The notes under the pieces are model-generated. The model was not told the origin of the DNA. It made no database searches and was given only the letters and a program-made list of their open reading frames with translations. A DNA stretch of 20,667 nucleotides. Origin: Rhizobiaceae bacterium (GTDB lineage Bacteria; Pseudomonadota; Alphaproteobacteria; Rhizobiales; Rhizobiaceae). Shown piece after piece: positions 1 through 7,961 of this stretch. Every line of letters begins with the position of its first letter. Within the stretch, counting starts at the first letter, position 1. Made by a program: the position numbers and the translations under genes. Where the stretch lies: contig JAEUMA010000369.1 of the NCBI GenBank assembly GCA_016793565.1, positions 1-20,667 of the forward strand, written 5' to 3'.

Positions 1-169
1 CCAGCCCGGTCGCCAACGCGGCCTCCCATCCCGCAGGATCTTGCTCACTCCAGTTCGGCCGGGCGATCTCCGTGGTCACGGCGGCGGTCGCCTCCGCGAC
101 GAGGTCGCCACGCTCGTCGATGAGCGTGGCCTTGAGACTGCCGAGGCCAAGATCAATACCCAAAAACAC
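1..169 (-). CDS. FGGY-family carbohydrate kinase (xylulokinase-like), N-terminal fragment
   Basis: This gene starts at a GTG (complement of 167-169) and runs off the left edge of the window, so only about 56 residues are visible. They begin VFLGIDLGLGSLKATLIDE, which matches the N-terminal phosphate-binding signature of FGGY kinases such as xylulokinase (GIDLGT-S-K), followed by a W-x-E-Q-DP-xx-W segment typical of the family. FGGY kinases phosphorylate a pentulose, hexulose or polyol with ATP in the cytoplasm. The start is favoured by a near-perfect Shine-Dalgarno GAGGAGGT just upstream (complement of about 173-180) and by the family N-terminus beginning there. The promoter and operator next to it suggest control separate from the large operon to its right. 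The sugar cannot be predicted from this fragment. Confidence 0.85.
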   Translation of the reverse strand, partial: MFLGIDLGLGSLKATLIDERGDLVAEATAAVTTEIARPNWSEQDPAGWEAALATGL

Positions 170-194
170 GGAACCTCCTCCCAAGAGGCCGAGA

Positions 195-239
195 ACAAAC
201 GTTTGTCTAGCTTTTACGCGGGATTTTTGATGACGTCAA
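195..239 (-). promoter_or_regulatory. Promoter with LacI-type operator for the FGGY kinase
   Basis: Reading the minus strand toward the kinase there is TTGACG (complement of 234-239), a 17-base spacer, then TAAAAG (complement of 211-216). This is a good -35 and a fair -10. The perfect 12-bp palindrome ACAAACGTTTGT lies at 195-206, over the expected transcription start. Its central CG and A/T-rich flanks resemble LacI/GalR-family operators, so repression by a LacI-type protein encoded elsewhere is the likely reading. The sequence match is direct; the regulator assignment is inference. Confidence 0.6.
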
Positions 240-270
240 CATAGCTGGAGCGGTTCGGGAAACGTGCCCC

Positions 271-319
271 TAGAGCGGTTCAGGGTCAGAACGATTCCAT
301 CTGACCCTGAACCGCTCTA
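271..319. repeat. Perfect-arm palindrome of the AGAGCGGTTCAGGG repeat family
   Basis: A 19-bp arm (272-290, beginning AGAGCGGTTCAGGG) is followed by a 9-base centre and its exact reverse complement (300-318). Flanking T and A (271, 319) extend the pairing by one base pair. The same unit occurs as the terminal repeats of the element at 13826-14098. The right half read on the minus strand (318 back to 287) continues past the core as CAGATGGAATCGTTCTG, matching the two units there. No T-tract follows on either strand, so an intrinsic terminator is unlikely. It looks like a dispersed intergenic palindromic (REP/MITE-like) element. Confidence 0.8.
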
Positions 320-620
320 TTCGTCCGGCGAGCGGAATTCAGGCCCGCCGCAAGGCACCGGGGTCGCGAAAAGCCAAGCCGTGACAAGCGTTGCCGCCCC
401 AGCGAAATGAGCACCGCGACCGCAAGCCAAGCGAACCCGGCAACCGCAGTCCGAACTCTCACGACATCAGAATTGCGACGTGAGAGGCGCCGCCCGTGGC
501 AACCGTGCGACGGTCTCACACGCTTAGTAGCTCATTCCGATTCGCCGACACGAACCCGACGCTTCCTGCCGCCCTCGGAGGACTCGACCAATCTCTAAGC
601 GACGACCCGCGCGATTGGAG
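320..620. other. Intergenic stretch without a supported gene
   Basis: This is the region between the palindrome and the end of the polysaccharide deacetylase gene. Short open frames exist on both strands. The best is on the minus strand (519 to 286, 77 codons), with a hydrophobic run reading VAGFAWLAVAVLISLG. However, its start has no clear ribosome site and its C-terminus is encoded by the palindromic repeat, so it may be a decayed small membrane protein or chance. No terminator with a T-tract was seen after the deacetylase gene. Confidence 0.4.
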
Positions 621-1535
621 TCATGGCTTCCTGGGGAGGAAGCTCGGGTCGATGGGTTGCCGGTAGTAGGGCAGCCTGATCCGGCGCGGGATGTAGCTGC
701 CGTCCGCCTCAATCTTGCGCATGTGGGTGGCGATCTCCTCCAGGGTAGGAAACCACACGTCGCCGCGCGCTCGGAAATCGAGCAGCATCGCTTCGATCGC
801 CTTCAGCCGGGCCGGGCGTGCGCTTACCCAGGGGTGCCACACCCCCATCCACAGGCCGCCTGCCTCGTAGGCCACCTCGAACTCGGAGCGGTAGACGGCG
901 CAGGCATCTTCCGGCGAGCGCACTGTCATTTGATAGCCGAAGTCGGGCGCATGAACATATTGCGGCCAGTCGTCCATCGGCCAGTGCCCCGGGATCTCGA
1001 CGAAGCTGCCGCCGTCGGTGTCCACCATGTGCGGCACGTCGTCGGTCATCAGCGAGCTGTCGTAGAGGAAGCCGTATTTCGCCAGCAGCCCGGCCGTCGC
1101 GCGGGAGAAATTGTAGACGGGAGCTCGGAAACCGCGCGGCTTGGCGCCGGTCATGCGCTCGATCGTCTCGATCGCCCGCACGAAGAAAGCCTCCTGCTCG
1201 TCGGCCGGAAGCTGGTTGTAGTTCTCGTGGATGTAGCCGTGATGACCGATCTCGTGCCCATCCTTCAGGATGGCCTCGACCAGTTCCGGATAGTTCTCCA
1301 TGCACCAGGCGGGATAGAAGAAGGACTGGCGGATCTCCAGCCGCCTGTAGAGGTCGAGGATGCGCGGCACCGCCACCTCGTCGTAGCGCAGCCAGGACGT
1401 GGTGGCGACGAGGTCCGGCGCGCGGTCGCGATGCTCCAGATGGATCAGACTGTCGGTGTCGATGTCAAACGTGACCGCCACCGCGCAGCGCGCACCGCCA
1501 GGCCACGGCGGGGGATTCGTGATCCACTCGGTCAT
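621..1535 (-). CDS. Polysaccharide deacetylase family protein (HpPgdA/PuuE-like)
   Basis: This 304-residue carbohydrate-esterase-4-fold protein is of the cytoplasmic HpPgdA/allantoinase-like type, with no signal peptide. The NodB metal site is visible: the FDID pair (Asp24, Asp26) and HGYIHEN with His99 and His103. FRAPVYNFS (about 135-145) and a C-terminal HPWVSARP segment (about 235) are also family-typical. Members hydrolyse C-N bonds in N-acetyl or N-formyl groups or small cyclic amides, not only polysaccharides. It is the last gene of the large minus-strand operon, 68 bases after the amidohydrolase_2 gene. An AGGAG lies about 12 bases before the ATG. In this context a role as an amide or N-acyl hydrolase on a small imported compound is more likely than cell-wall modification. 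That role is inferred; the fold and metal residues are seen. Confidence 0.88.
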   Translation of the reverse strand: MTEWITNPPPWPGGARCAVAVTFDIDTDSLIHLEHRDRAPDLVATTSWLRYDEVAVPRILDLYRRLEIRQSFFYPAWCMENYPELVEAILKDGHEIGHHGYIHENYNQLPADEQEAFFVRAIETIERMTGAKPRGFRAPVYNFSRATAGLLAKYGFLYDSSLMTDDVPHMVDTDGGSFVEIPGHWPMDDWPQYVHAPDFGYQMTVRSPEDACAVYRSEFEVAYEAGGLWMGVWHPWVSARPARLKAIEAMLLDFRARGDVWFPTLEEIATHMRKIEADGSYIPRRIRLPYYRQPIDPSFLPRKP

Positions 1536-1603
1536 GCCTGCTCTGCTCCTAAGCGACGGGAATTGCCTAACCCGTCATAGATGCGCTTTGCCCTGAGAGA
1601 AAG

Positions 1604-2431
1604 CTAAAGCTGGCCTGCGCGCCGCAGCTTCAGGGCGAGACCCTCGCCCATGATCAGGCGAAGATGCGGCTGCGGCAGGACGGACAGCCAGGCGAGCTCC
1701 AAACTATCTTCGAAGGATACGAATTCGAGCGCCGGGCTGAAATCCGATCCCCAGTGGAGGTCCGTGGGCCGAAAGACTTCCACGAGCGCCTCGACAAAGG
1801 CCGCCGCACCGGCATGGGGCGGCCTCGGGTCGACCGCGTAGAGCCCGGAGATTTTCACGCCGACATTGCCGACGGAGGCGAGCGACAGCAGCGGCGCAAG
1901 CCCTTGCCGGGCAATAGCAATCGACGGTCGTTGTTCCTGCGCGCCGGGCAGGCCGAGATGCGCGAACAGGAACTGGCAGCCCGACGCGCCCACGACGATC
2001 GGTTCCAGGGCGGCGATCGCCTGCGGCCTGGCGTTCAAGGAGACGATCGCGCGGCTGCGCGATAGCAATTGCCAGCTTCCCGCCGGCCAGCGGGCAAGGG
2101 CGTTCGCAGCGTCCGCGTCAGCGAGATAGAGCGCGATGCCGGCATGGCCGTCCGATAAAAGCCGTTCGATCGCCTCTGGGTCGGGCGGTGCGTTGGCGTC
2201 GAGATAGGCGACGCTGGTGATCCAGGGCCGTTCCGCCGCGAGCCCGCGCACATAAGCGTTGTTGCCGGGGTCTATGCCGTGCGCTTCGTAGCAGACGACG
2301 ATGCCGCCGCCGATGCCATGACGGGCCATCAGGGCCTCGTAGGCATCGACGTCCGTTTGTCCTTGCAGCGGCGATTCCCGACCGAAGCGGTAGCCGTGGC
2401 GAAAGAGGTGCAAGTGAGAATCGAAGATCAT
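1604..2431 (-). CDS. Amidohydrolase family 2 (lactonase-like TIM-barrel hydrolase)
   Basis: This 275-residue protein begins MIFDSHLHLF, carrying the HxH metal motif (His6, His8). FAHLGLP supplies His158, VGVKISGLY places Lys193, and HWGSDFSP supplies the final Asp230. That pattern fits the amidohydrolase_2 superfamily, which includes 2-pyrone-4,6-dicarboxylate lactonase and sugar lactonases. A longer open frame extends upstream, but the start at 2431 is chosen because its ATG overlaps the stop of the preceding gene as ATGA and the family N-terminus begins there. In a pathway with a Gfo/Idh dehydrogenase immediately upstream, opening a lactone or lactam made by that dehydrogenase is a natural role, though this is inference. 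The exact substrate is unknown. Confidence 0.85.
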   Translation of the reverse strand: MIFDSHLHLFRHGYRFGRESPLQGQTDVDAYEALMARHGIGGGIVVCYEAHGIDPGNNAYVRGLAAERPWITSVAYLDANAPPDPEAIERLLSDGHAGIALYLADADAANALARWPAGSWQLLSRSRAIVSLNARPQAIAALEPIVVGASGCQFLFAHLGLPGAQEQRPSIAIARQGLAPLLSLASVGNVGVKISGLYAVDPRPPHAGAAAFVEALVEVFRPTDLHWGSDFSPALEFVSFEDSLELAWLSVLPQPHLRLIMGEGLALKLRRAGQL

Positions 2432-3351
2432 CGCCGTCCGATTTCCGCGACGATCGCCTCGGCCAGGCGAAGGCCTGACAGCGCCTCCTCGGGCGAAACC
2501 GGCGAATGCGAACGCCCGTCGCGCACGCCTTCGAGGAAGCACCGCAGTTCGGTGATGAGCGGATCGTCGTCACCGAGCCCCACACGGCGCGGCTCTGCCC
2601 CGAACAGGTCGATATGGCTGCCGACCTCCAGTTCCGCGCTGCCGGAAGTGCCGATGATCTCGACGCGGTCCGGCGGGCAGTGCGGGCCGGAATGCAACCA
2701 GGCCGTCGAAAGCAGCCATTCCGCCCCGGAGGCGGACTGTACGAAGACTGTGGTGAGCGAATCCGCCTGTCCCGGCGGCCTGCGATGCGCTTCGACCTTC
2801 CTGGGCGGCCCGCCGTCGAACCATAGCGCAAGGTCGATGTCGTGGATCAGCGTCATGAGGACGGGGTCGACGTCGGGGTATCGGCCGGCGTGGCTGGAGT
2901 CGCGATAGCGGCGCGAGGAGAATCGAAGAAGCTTGCCGATCTCGCCGCGTTTCAGGATGCCGAGCAGCGCCTGATGGCCTGCGGAAAAACGCAGGATATG
3001 CCCGGGCTGCAGAAAGGCGCTGCTTCGCTTCGCGGCTTCGCAAAGCCGTTCCGCAGCTTGGGTTGCGTCGGCAAGGGGCTTTTCCACGAGCACGGGAATG
3101 CCTTGGCGCAACGCCTCGGTCGCCAGCGCCTCGTGAGAGGCCGCCGGTGTGGCGACGACGATCCCGTCCGGACGGAAGCGCTTGACCAGGGAGAGCATGT
3201 CGGTGTCGACATCGGCGAGCGCGAACTCCGCCCGCAGGGCTGCGAGCGCCTCGGGCCGCAGGTCGGCCACGGCGCATTCTACCTCGAGTGCCGCGAGCGT
3301 GCGCAGATGCTCGCGGCCGAAGGCGCCACCGCCTGCGACGAGAACCTTCAC
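2428..3351 (-). CDS. Gfo/Idh/MocA family NAD(P)-dependent oxidoreductase
   Basis: This is a 307-residue protein starting at GTG. The N-terminal Rossmann fold opens VKVLVAGGGAFGREHLRTL (dinucleotide loop at residues 7-12), followed by VVATPAASH (about 65-73) and the family EKPLA motif (Glu90-Lys91-Pro92). LIHDIDLALWF (about 169-178) carries the conserved histidine region of the substrate domain. Such enzymes oxidise sugars, inositols or amino-sugar derivatives at a hydroxyl carbon. The start is fixed by a GTGA overlap with the stop of the dehydratase-like gene; frame further upstream only shadows that gene. At about 307 residues it is shorter than the common 330-380, but the core motifs are all present. 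Its product may feed the lactonase-like gene that overlaps its 3' end. Confidence 0.88.
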   Translation of the reverse strand: MKVLVAGGGAFGREHLRTLAALEVECAVADLRPEALAALRAEFALADVDTDMLSLVKRFRPDGIVVATPAASHEALATEALRQGIPVLVEKPLADATQAAERLCEAAKRSSAFLQPGHILRFSAGHQALLGILKRGEIGKLLRFSSRRYRDSSHAGRYPDVDPVLMTLIHDIDLALWFDGGPPRKVEAHRRPPGQADSLTTVFVQSASGAEWLLSTAWLHSGPHCPPDRVEIIGTSGSAELEVGSHIDLFGAEPRRVGLGDDDPLITELRCFLEGVRDGRSHSPVSPEEALSGLRLAEAIVAEIGRR

Positions 3352-4307
3352 GGAGCGATGCCTTCGGGGCCGCTGCCGCAGACCAGCGCGCAGATGTGCC
3401 GGCTTGCGGCGAAGATCGGGTTGCCGCTGCGCAGCGCTGCCAGCGAGGCTGCGCCGGAGAGATCGGCGGCGATGGAATATTCGCCCCACAGCCAGCGGGA
3501 GGCGGCCAGCATATCTTCGTCGGAGACGAGCACGACGTCCTCTATGCCGGCGCGGGCGAGGTCGAAGACGCGCTCGTCGGTGCGGCGGCAGCTCATCGTT
3601 GCGACCTTGCTGGTCACTTCGGCAAGGGTCTGCACCTCGCCGGCATCAAGGCTGGCTTTGATGGTCGGTGATCCGAACGGCTCCACGCCGACGATTCGAA
3701 TGTCGGGGCGTACGGCCTTGATGGCTGTGGACAGGCCGGCGATGAGGCCGCCGCCGCCGATGGCGATGACGACAGTGTCGACGTCGGGAGCCTGTTCGAC
3801 GATCTCCAATCCGAGCGTGCCCTGTCCGGCCACCACGAGCGGATCGGCGAAAGGATGGAAGTAGGGCGCTCCGGTCTCCCGAGCATAGGCATGGGCTGCT
3901 TCGTTGGAGACCGACCATTCGGGCCCGACGACACGCACGTCCGCGCCCCATCCGCGCATCTTGCGGACCTTTTCCGGCGAAACCGTCTCCGGCACGAACA
4001 CCACTGCCGGAACGCCGGCGACATGCGCCGTGCGGGCGACCGCTAGCCCATGGTTGCCGCCGGACGCAGTGACGATGCCTTGCGGGGGCGGGCCGTCCGT
4101 GCCGCCCAGCAGGCGGTTCATGGCGCCGCGCGCCTTGAAGGAACCGGTGACCTGCAGAAGTTCGAGCTTGAACGTGACCCGCGCCTCGACCGGTACGGGT
4201 TCCCGCTCGGCCTTGGCTTCCATCACCGGGGTGCGCCGCACATAGGGCGCAATGCGGGTGCGGGCGGCCTCAATGTCGCCCAGCGTGATCATCGGTTGTA
4301 CGGTCAT
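3348..4307 (-). CDS. Threonine/serine dehydratase-family PLP enzyme
   Basis: This is a 319-residue fold-type II PLP enzyme. Lys58 in GSFKARGA forms the Schiff base, SGGNHG (about 82-87) binds the substrate carboxylate, and IGGGGLIAG (about 182-190) grips the cofactor phosphate. A C-terminal CGSGPEG segment completes the core. No C-terminal ACT domain is present, so it resembles catabolic threonine/serine dehydratases and EutB-type relatives rather than feedback-inhibited IlvA. Its ATG overlaps the stop of the DUF4432 gene (ATGA), and its own stop overlaps the oxidoreductase GTG. EutB of the hydroxyectoine pathway belongs to the same broad family, so eliminating water or an amine from a hydroxylated amino-acid-like intermediate is possible. 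Plain serine or threonine deamination is also possible. Confidence 0.87.
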   Translation of the reverse strand: MTVQPMITLGDIEAARTRIAPYVRRTPVMEAKAEREPVPVEARVTFKLELLQVTGSFKARGAMNRLLGGTDGPPPQGIVTASGGNHGLAVARTAHVAGVPAVVFVPETVSPEKVRKMRGWGADVRVVGPEWSVSNEAAHAYARETGAPYFHPFADPLVVAGQGTLGLEIVEQAPDVDTVVIAIGGGGLIAGLSTAIKAVRPDIRIVGVEPFGSPTIKASLDAGEVQTLAEVTSKVATMSCRRTDERVFDLARAGIEDVVLVSDEDMLAASRWLWGEYSIAADLSGAASLAALRSGNPIFAASRHICALVCGSGPEGIAP

Positions 4308-5398
4308 TCTGCGCCTTGCCTCGCGATTGCGATCCGAGCCTCCAGCGCCCGGGCCGCGGTTTGGTCCACGGCGCCGAATCGCATGCTCGCGCGGAATCGG
4401 CCGCCGGGTTCAATCATCACCAACTGGCCTTTCTCGCGGGCGGCAGCAAGGCCGTCGGGTGCGGCGGTCGCGGGCAGGACGAGGCCCAGCGCATCCTGGT
4501 CGCCGCTGCGCGTCAGCCAGCGCACTGCGAAGGGGAGTTCGGCCGGCCGGTGGCTGACGAAATCTCCGCCGCCGTCCGGATGGCGATGCAGCGCATGTGC
4601 CCAGCCGTCTGCGTCCGCGCGCACCTGCATGGTGAGCACCAGTTCTGGTTCCACCGCGATACCGGCCGTCAGCCGGCGGTGCTCGGAAGGGTCAGCCGCC
4701 ACCGCCTCGTGGTAGGCCCTGACAGCTTCGCTGGCGTCCGCGTCCAGAACCGGTTGGCGAAGCGCGATGTCGGTGCGGTCGTCCGCGACGCTGTCGATGA
4801 GCACGGCGCCGTCGACGGGGCGGAAGTTGATGTGGGCGAGATACAGGAAGGCCATGGCCTTGCTGGCCCTATTCTCAACCTCGATAGTCGCCTCGATGAC
4901 GGTGGATCCCTCGTAGAGACGCAACCTCGGCCGCGCGACGAAGTCGTGCGAGAAGGCCAGCGTGTCGCGGCCGCTACCTGTCAGTTCGGCGTAGCGGCCG
5001 CCTCCGTCCTCGCCGAATGTGAGTTGCGCCTCCTGGTAGGGCAGGTTGGGAAGCTCGCCGTGCAGGGGATGCGTATCGGCCGGACCGGGGTTTCCCATGG
5101 CCGTCCCACCGCAATGGATGAAGAAGGCGCCGTAGGTGCGCAGATAGTCCCTCGTCGGCAGCGGCTCTTCGAACATCGAGCGCATGGTAAGGTCGCGCCC
5201 GAGGAATTGCGCGTCCCAGACCTGCTGTCCCTGAAAGGGCAGCAGCGTGACATGGCCGGCGCCGTTCTCGATGCGCAGGGCTTCGACGCCGGAGGCATAG
5301 CGGAACGCCGTCGCCACCAAAGCGCCGCTACGAGCGAAGGACCGCTCGTGCTCGCCGAAGTTCGTGCGCAGAAGTTCGATCTCGATCGGAGTGGACAT
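4304..5398 (-). CDS. DUF4432 family protein (aldose-1-epimerase-like fold)
   Basis: This 364-residue cytoplasmic protein resembles the DUF4432 branch of the galactose-mutarotase-like beta-sandwich superfamily. Supporting segments are FIHCGGTAMGNPGP (about 92-105), HPLHGELPNLPYQ (about 109-121) and YLAHINFRPVDGAVL in the middle, with conserved His and acidic residues. A much longer open frame extends upstream to 5989, but that part is antisense-like frame within the amidohydrolase gene. The true start is the ATG whose A is shared with the preceding TGA (TGATG), giving translational coupling. Family members probably act on sugars or sugar acids, but the reaction is not established. Its presence argues that the pathway intermediate has a carbohydrate-like part. 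Confidence 0.8.
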   Translation of the reverse strand: MSTPIEIELLRTNFGEHERSFARSGALVATAFRYASGVEALRIENGAGHVTLLPFQGQQVWDAQFLGRDLTMRSMFEEPLPTRDYLRTYGAFFIHCGGTAMGNPGPADTHPLHGELPNLPYQEAQLTFGEDGGGRYAELTGSGRDTLAFSHDFVARPRLRLYEGSTVIEATIEVENRASKAMAFLYLAHINFRPVDGAVLIDSVADDRTDIALRQPVLDADASEAVRAYHEAVAADPSEHRRLTAGIAVEPELVLTMQVRADADGWAHALHRHPDGGGDFVSHRPAELPFAVRWLTRSGDQDALGLVLPATAAPDGLAAAREKGQLVMIEPGGRFRASMRFGAVDQTAARALEARIAIARQGAE

Positions 5399-6885
5399 CA
5401 GCCGACGCTGCGCAGCGGGCGCGCCAGCCTGTTCGGCGCGACCTTCTGGCCCATGCGTGCCAGCAGCGCCTGCGAGGCCTTGCGAACCTCCGCAAAGATC
5501 GCCCGCTCGTCGATGTGGCGAAAAGCGCCTCCCTCCAGAACGACTTTGCCGTCGATGATCACGGTATGCACCGATTTGGAGCGCGAGGCGTAGAACAGGT
5601 TGCGGATCATGTTGGTGCTCGGCACCATCTCGGGCCTGTCGAGAGTATGGATGACGATGTCGGCGCGCTTGCCGGGTTCCAGCGAGCCGATGGCCTTTTC
5701 GAGGCCCACCGCGCGGGCGCCGGCGCGCGTGGCCATGTGCAGCCCGTCCTCGGCGACCAGATAGGTGCGGTCCATGCGCACGTCGCGGGCGGTCAGCACG
5801 GCGATGCTGGCCTGCCGCCACAGATCGAAATCGTTCGACCAGTTGGGCGAATCCGAGCCGAGGGCGACATTGGCGCCGCGCCGCCACAATTCGGCATGGC
5901 GGCCGTGCACCGAACTGCCGTGCCCCCACATCATCGAGGCTGCCGGCGCCCAGGCGATGGAAGCGCCGCGCTCCAGCAACGCCTCGCATTCGGTGTCGGT
6001 CAAATGATTGGCGTGGCCGAAGGTGACGTTGCGGTCGAGAAAGCCGGTCTCGAACAGGTGTACGAGCGGGTCCTTGCCGAAACGCCGGCGGTCGGCCTCT
6101 GTATCGGCCGGGCTGTATGACTGGTGGATGTTCAGCGTCACGCCGGCGGCGTCCGCGCAGGCCTTGGCCTGCATCATCAGGTCCTCGCTGGCGGTGCCGA
6201 GGCCGAGCACCGCAACATGTCCGGTCACGAGCGCGTCCGGGTCGGAGTTGCGCAGTATCTGCTTGCCGAGCGTGGCAAGAGCTTCGTCCTTCGTCTGCGG
6301 CGCGCGGCGCAGCACCGTATGCAGGCGCGCCTGTGCCGCGCAGGTCGCGCAGCCTTCCGCCGCATCTGTCTTGCCCTGCGCGAAGCCCTGCGGCTGGTCC
6401 CAGATGAAGGCGTCGCCCAGCACCGCGCGGATGCCCACCTCGCGGGCGGCGCGTGCGGCCATTTCCGGGGTCAGCACCGTGCCGGCCTCCATGAAGCAGG
6501 TGGTGCCGTTGCGCACCATCTCGATGCAGGCGAGCAGCACTGACAGATACTCGTCCTCATCGGTGACCGCGTTGTAGAAGTGCCCTTCGAAGCTGTCGAA
6601 GGAGTCGCTCTCTACAAGCTGGTCGGGCAGGGCGCCGCGAAACAGCTGGTAGGATGCGTGAAGGTGGCATTCCACGAAACCCGGATGCACCGGCGCGCCA
6701 TGTGCATCTATGCTCTCCGAGGCGCGGCAGCGGCCGGCGATCCCGGCATCGTCACCCACGGCGAGAATGCGCCCGTTCGCGCCTATCGCGACCGCCCCAT
6801 CCTCGAAGACGGTCTCCGCGTCATCCATGGTGATGACGTAGCCGTGCCGGATCAGGAGCTTCGCCTCGATCGGTGCGTCTTTCAT
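5398..6885 (-). CDS. Metal-dependent amidohydrolase (TrzA/AtzA/cytosine-deaminase-like)
   Basis: This 495-residue protein of the amidohydrolase superfamily, TRZ/ATZ and guanine-deaminase branch, has a complete metal site. ECHLHAS gives His74 and His76, NIHQSY gives His254, FGHANHL gives His291 and His294, and ALGSDSPNWSND gives Asp345. The N-terminal beta-sandwich (about 7-65) and the C-terminal return with EPGKRADIVI (about 408-418) are typical. Members deaminate or hydrolyse cyclic amidines, guanidines and triazines. It sits directly after the importer ATPase gene with an ATGA overlap, the usual place for the first enzyme acting on the imported substrate. That suggests a cyclic or amidine-type nitrogen compound. 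Substrate identity is unknown. Confidence 0.88.
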   Translation of the reverse strand: MKDAPIEAKLLIRHGYVITMDDAETVFEDGAVAIGANGRILAVGDDAGIAGRCRASESIDAHGAPVHPGFVECHLHASYQLFRGALPDQLVESDSFDSFEGHFYNAVTDEDEYLSVLLACIEMVRNGTTCFMEAGTVLTPEMAARAAREVGIRAVLGDAFIWDQPQGFAQGKTDAAEGCATCAAQARLHTVLRRAPQTKDEALATLGKQILRNSDPDALVTGHVAVLGLGTASEDLMMQAKACADAAGVTLNIHQSYSPADTEADRRRFGKDPLVHLFETGFLDRNVTFGHANHLTDTECEALLERGASIAWAPAASMMWGHGSSVHGRHAELWRRGANVALGSDSPNWSNDFDLWRQASIAVLTARDVRMDRTYLVAEDGLHMATRAGARAVGLEKAIGSLEPGKRADIVIHTLDRPEMVPSTNMIRNLFYASRSKSVHTVIIDGKVVLEGGAFRHIDERAIFAEVRKASQALLARMGQKVAPNRLARPLRSVG

Positions 6886-7961
6886 CGCTCATTGCCCTCC
6901 ACGAGCGCGGCCGCGGCCTCGTTCCACGAGAGGGCTACCAGGGTGCCGATGTCGAGACCCTCGGTTTCCTCGTCGCGCAGATCGGCCCAGATCAACTGCC
7001 CGCCGCCGAGGCGGGCGCCGACGCGTACGCTGCTGCCGAGATAGACGATCTCGGCGACGGTTGCCGCGAGGCCTGCGGCGCCGGGGGCGCGGTCGAGCCG
7101 CACCGTCTCCGGCCGCACGGACAGCGCGAAGCGCCGGCCCGTGCCATAGCTAGCGCGGTCGGCCGGAACGGTGATCCGGGCTTCGCCGATGGCGAGGATC
7201 AAGCGCCCGCCTTCCATGCCGACGACCTCGCCGGACAGGAGGTTGGTGGCGCCGATGAAATCGGAGACGAAGACCGAGTTCGGCCGCCGGTAGATCTCGC
7301 GCGGCGTGCCTTGCTGCACGATGCGGCCGCCATTCATGATGGCGATGCGGTCGGACATCACCAGCGCCTCGGTCTGATCGTGGGTGACGAAAATGAACGT
7401 CGCCGAAAGCCGACGCTGGATCGCCCGCAGTTCGAGCTGCATCTGCTCCCGTAGCTTCAGGTCGAGCGCCGAAAGCGGTTCGTCCAGCAAGAGCACGCGC
7501 GGATCGCAGGCGAGCGCGCGGGCCAGCGCCACGCGTTGCGCCTGGCCGCCGCTGAGCTGCGAGGGAAGCCGCTCGCCCATGGAATCCAGGCGCACCAGCG
7601 CCAGCATCTCGTCGATGCGTGCGCGCATGCGCGACTGATCCCAACGGCGCAGCTTGAGGCCGTAGCCGATGTTTTCGCGCACGCTCATATGCGGGAACAG
7701 CGCGCCGCGCTGGAACACCAGATTGGTAGGCCGCTTGTCGGGCGGGCGGCCGGTAACGTCTTCGCCGTGGATGCGCACGGTGCCGGATGTCGGCTGCTCA
7801 AAACCGGCAATGATACGCAGCAAGGTCGATTTTCCGCAGCCGCTGGGGCCGAGCAGCGATACGAACTCGCCCGCCGCGATGTCGAGGTCGACGCGGTCGA
7901 GCGCGGTCTGCGTGGAAAACCGCTTGTGAAGCGCGGTGATCTCGACTTCGGGTGTGGTCAT
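6882..7961 (-). CDS. ABC transporter ATPase, PotA/spermidine-putrescine type
   Basis: This 359-residue ATP-binding subunit has Walker A GPSGCGKST (residues 38-46), a Q-loop at VFQRGALFP, the signature LSGGQAQR (about 134-141), Walker B VLLLDEPLSALD, and the switch histidine in FVTHDQTEA. A C-terminal TOBE-type regulatory domain (about 240-359) is present, as in PotA, MalK and FbpC importers. It powers uptake through the two permeases encoded upstream. The ATG overlaps the preceding permease stop (ATGA), which decides the start against a much longer upstream frame that lies antisense to nothing real. The stop overlaps the amidohydrolase start in the same way. Confidence 0.95.
   Translation of the reverse strand: MTTPEVEITALHKRFSTQTALDRVDLDIAAGEFVSLLGPSGCGKSTLLRIIAGFEQPTSGTVRIHGEDVTGRPPDKRPTNLVFQRGALFPHMSVRENIGYGLKLRRWDQSRMRARIDEMLALVRLDSMGERLPSQLSGGQAQRVALARALACDPRVLLLDEPLSALDLKLREQMQLELRAIQRRLSATFIFVTHDQTEALVMSDRIAIMNGGRIVQQGTPREIYRRPNSVFVSDFIGATNLLSGEVVGMEGGRLILAIGEARITVPADRASYGTGRRFALSVRPETVRLDRAPGAAGLAATVAEIVYLGSSVRVGARLGGGQLIWADLRDEETEGLDIGTLVALSWNEAAAALVEGNER

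Noticed and set aside
271..319. Palindrome as the intrinsic terminator of the ten-gene operon
   Set aside because: No T-tract follows on either strand, it is about 300 bases past the last stop, and it belongs to a repeat family found elsewhere in the window.
286..519. 77-codon minus-strand ORF with a hydrophobic run
   Set aside because: There is no convincing ribosome site and its 3' end is repeat sequence; kept only as a note in the intergenic entry.
615..1580. Plus-strand open frame (about 321 codons) over the deacetylase gene
   Set aside because: The opposite strand has the full NodB metal motifs; this frame is a mirror of it.
4316..5593. Long plus-strand open frame (about 425 codons) opposite the DUF4432 and amidohydrolase genes
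   Set aside because: It is rich in Arg, Ala and Gly with no family motifs, and it lies antisense to genes with clear domains. High GC at third positions produces such frames.
5399..5989. N-terminal extension of the DUF4432 frame by about 197 codons
   Set aside because: It lies wholly inside the amidohydrolase gene in another frame and reads as Arg/Gly-rich noise; the TGATG coupling fixes the start at 5398.
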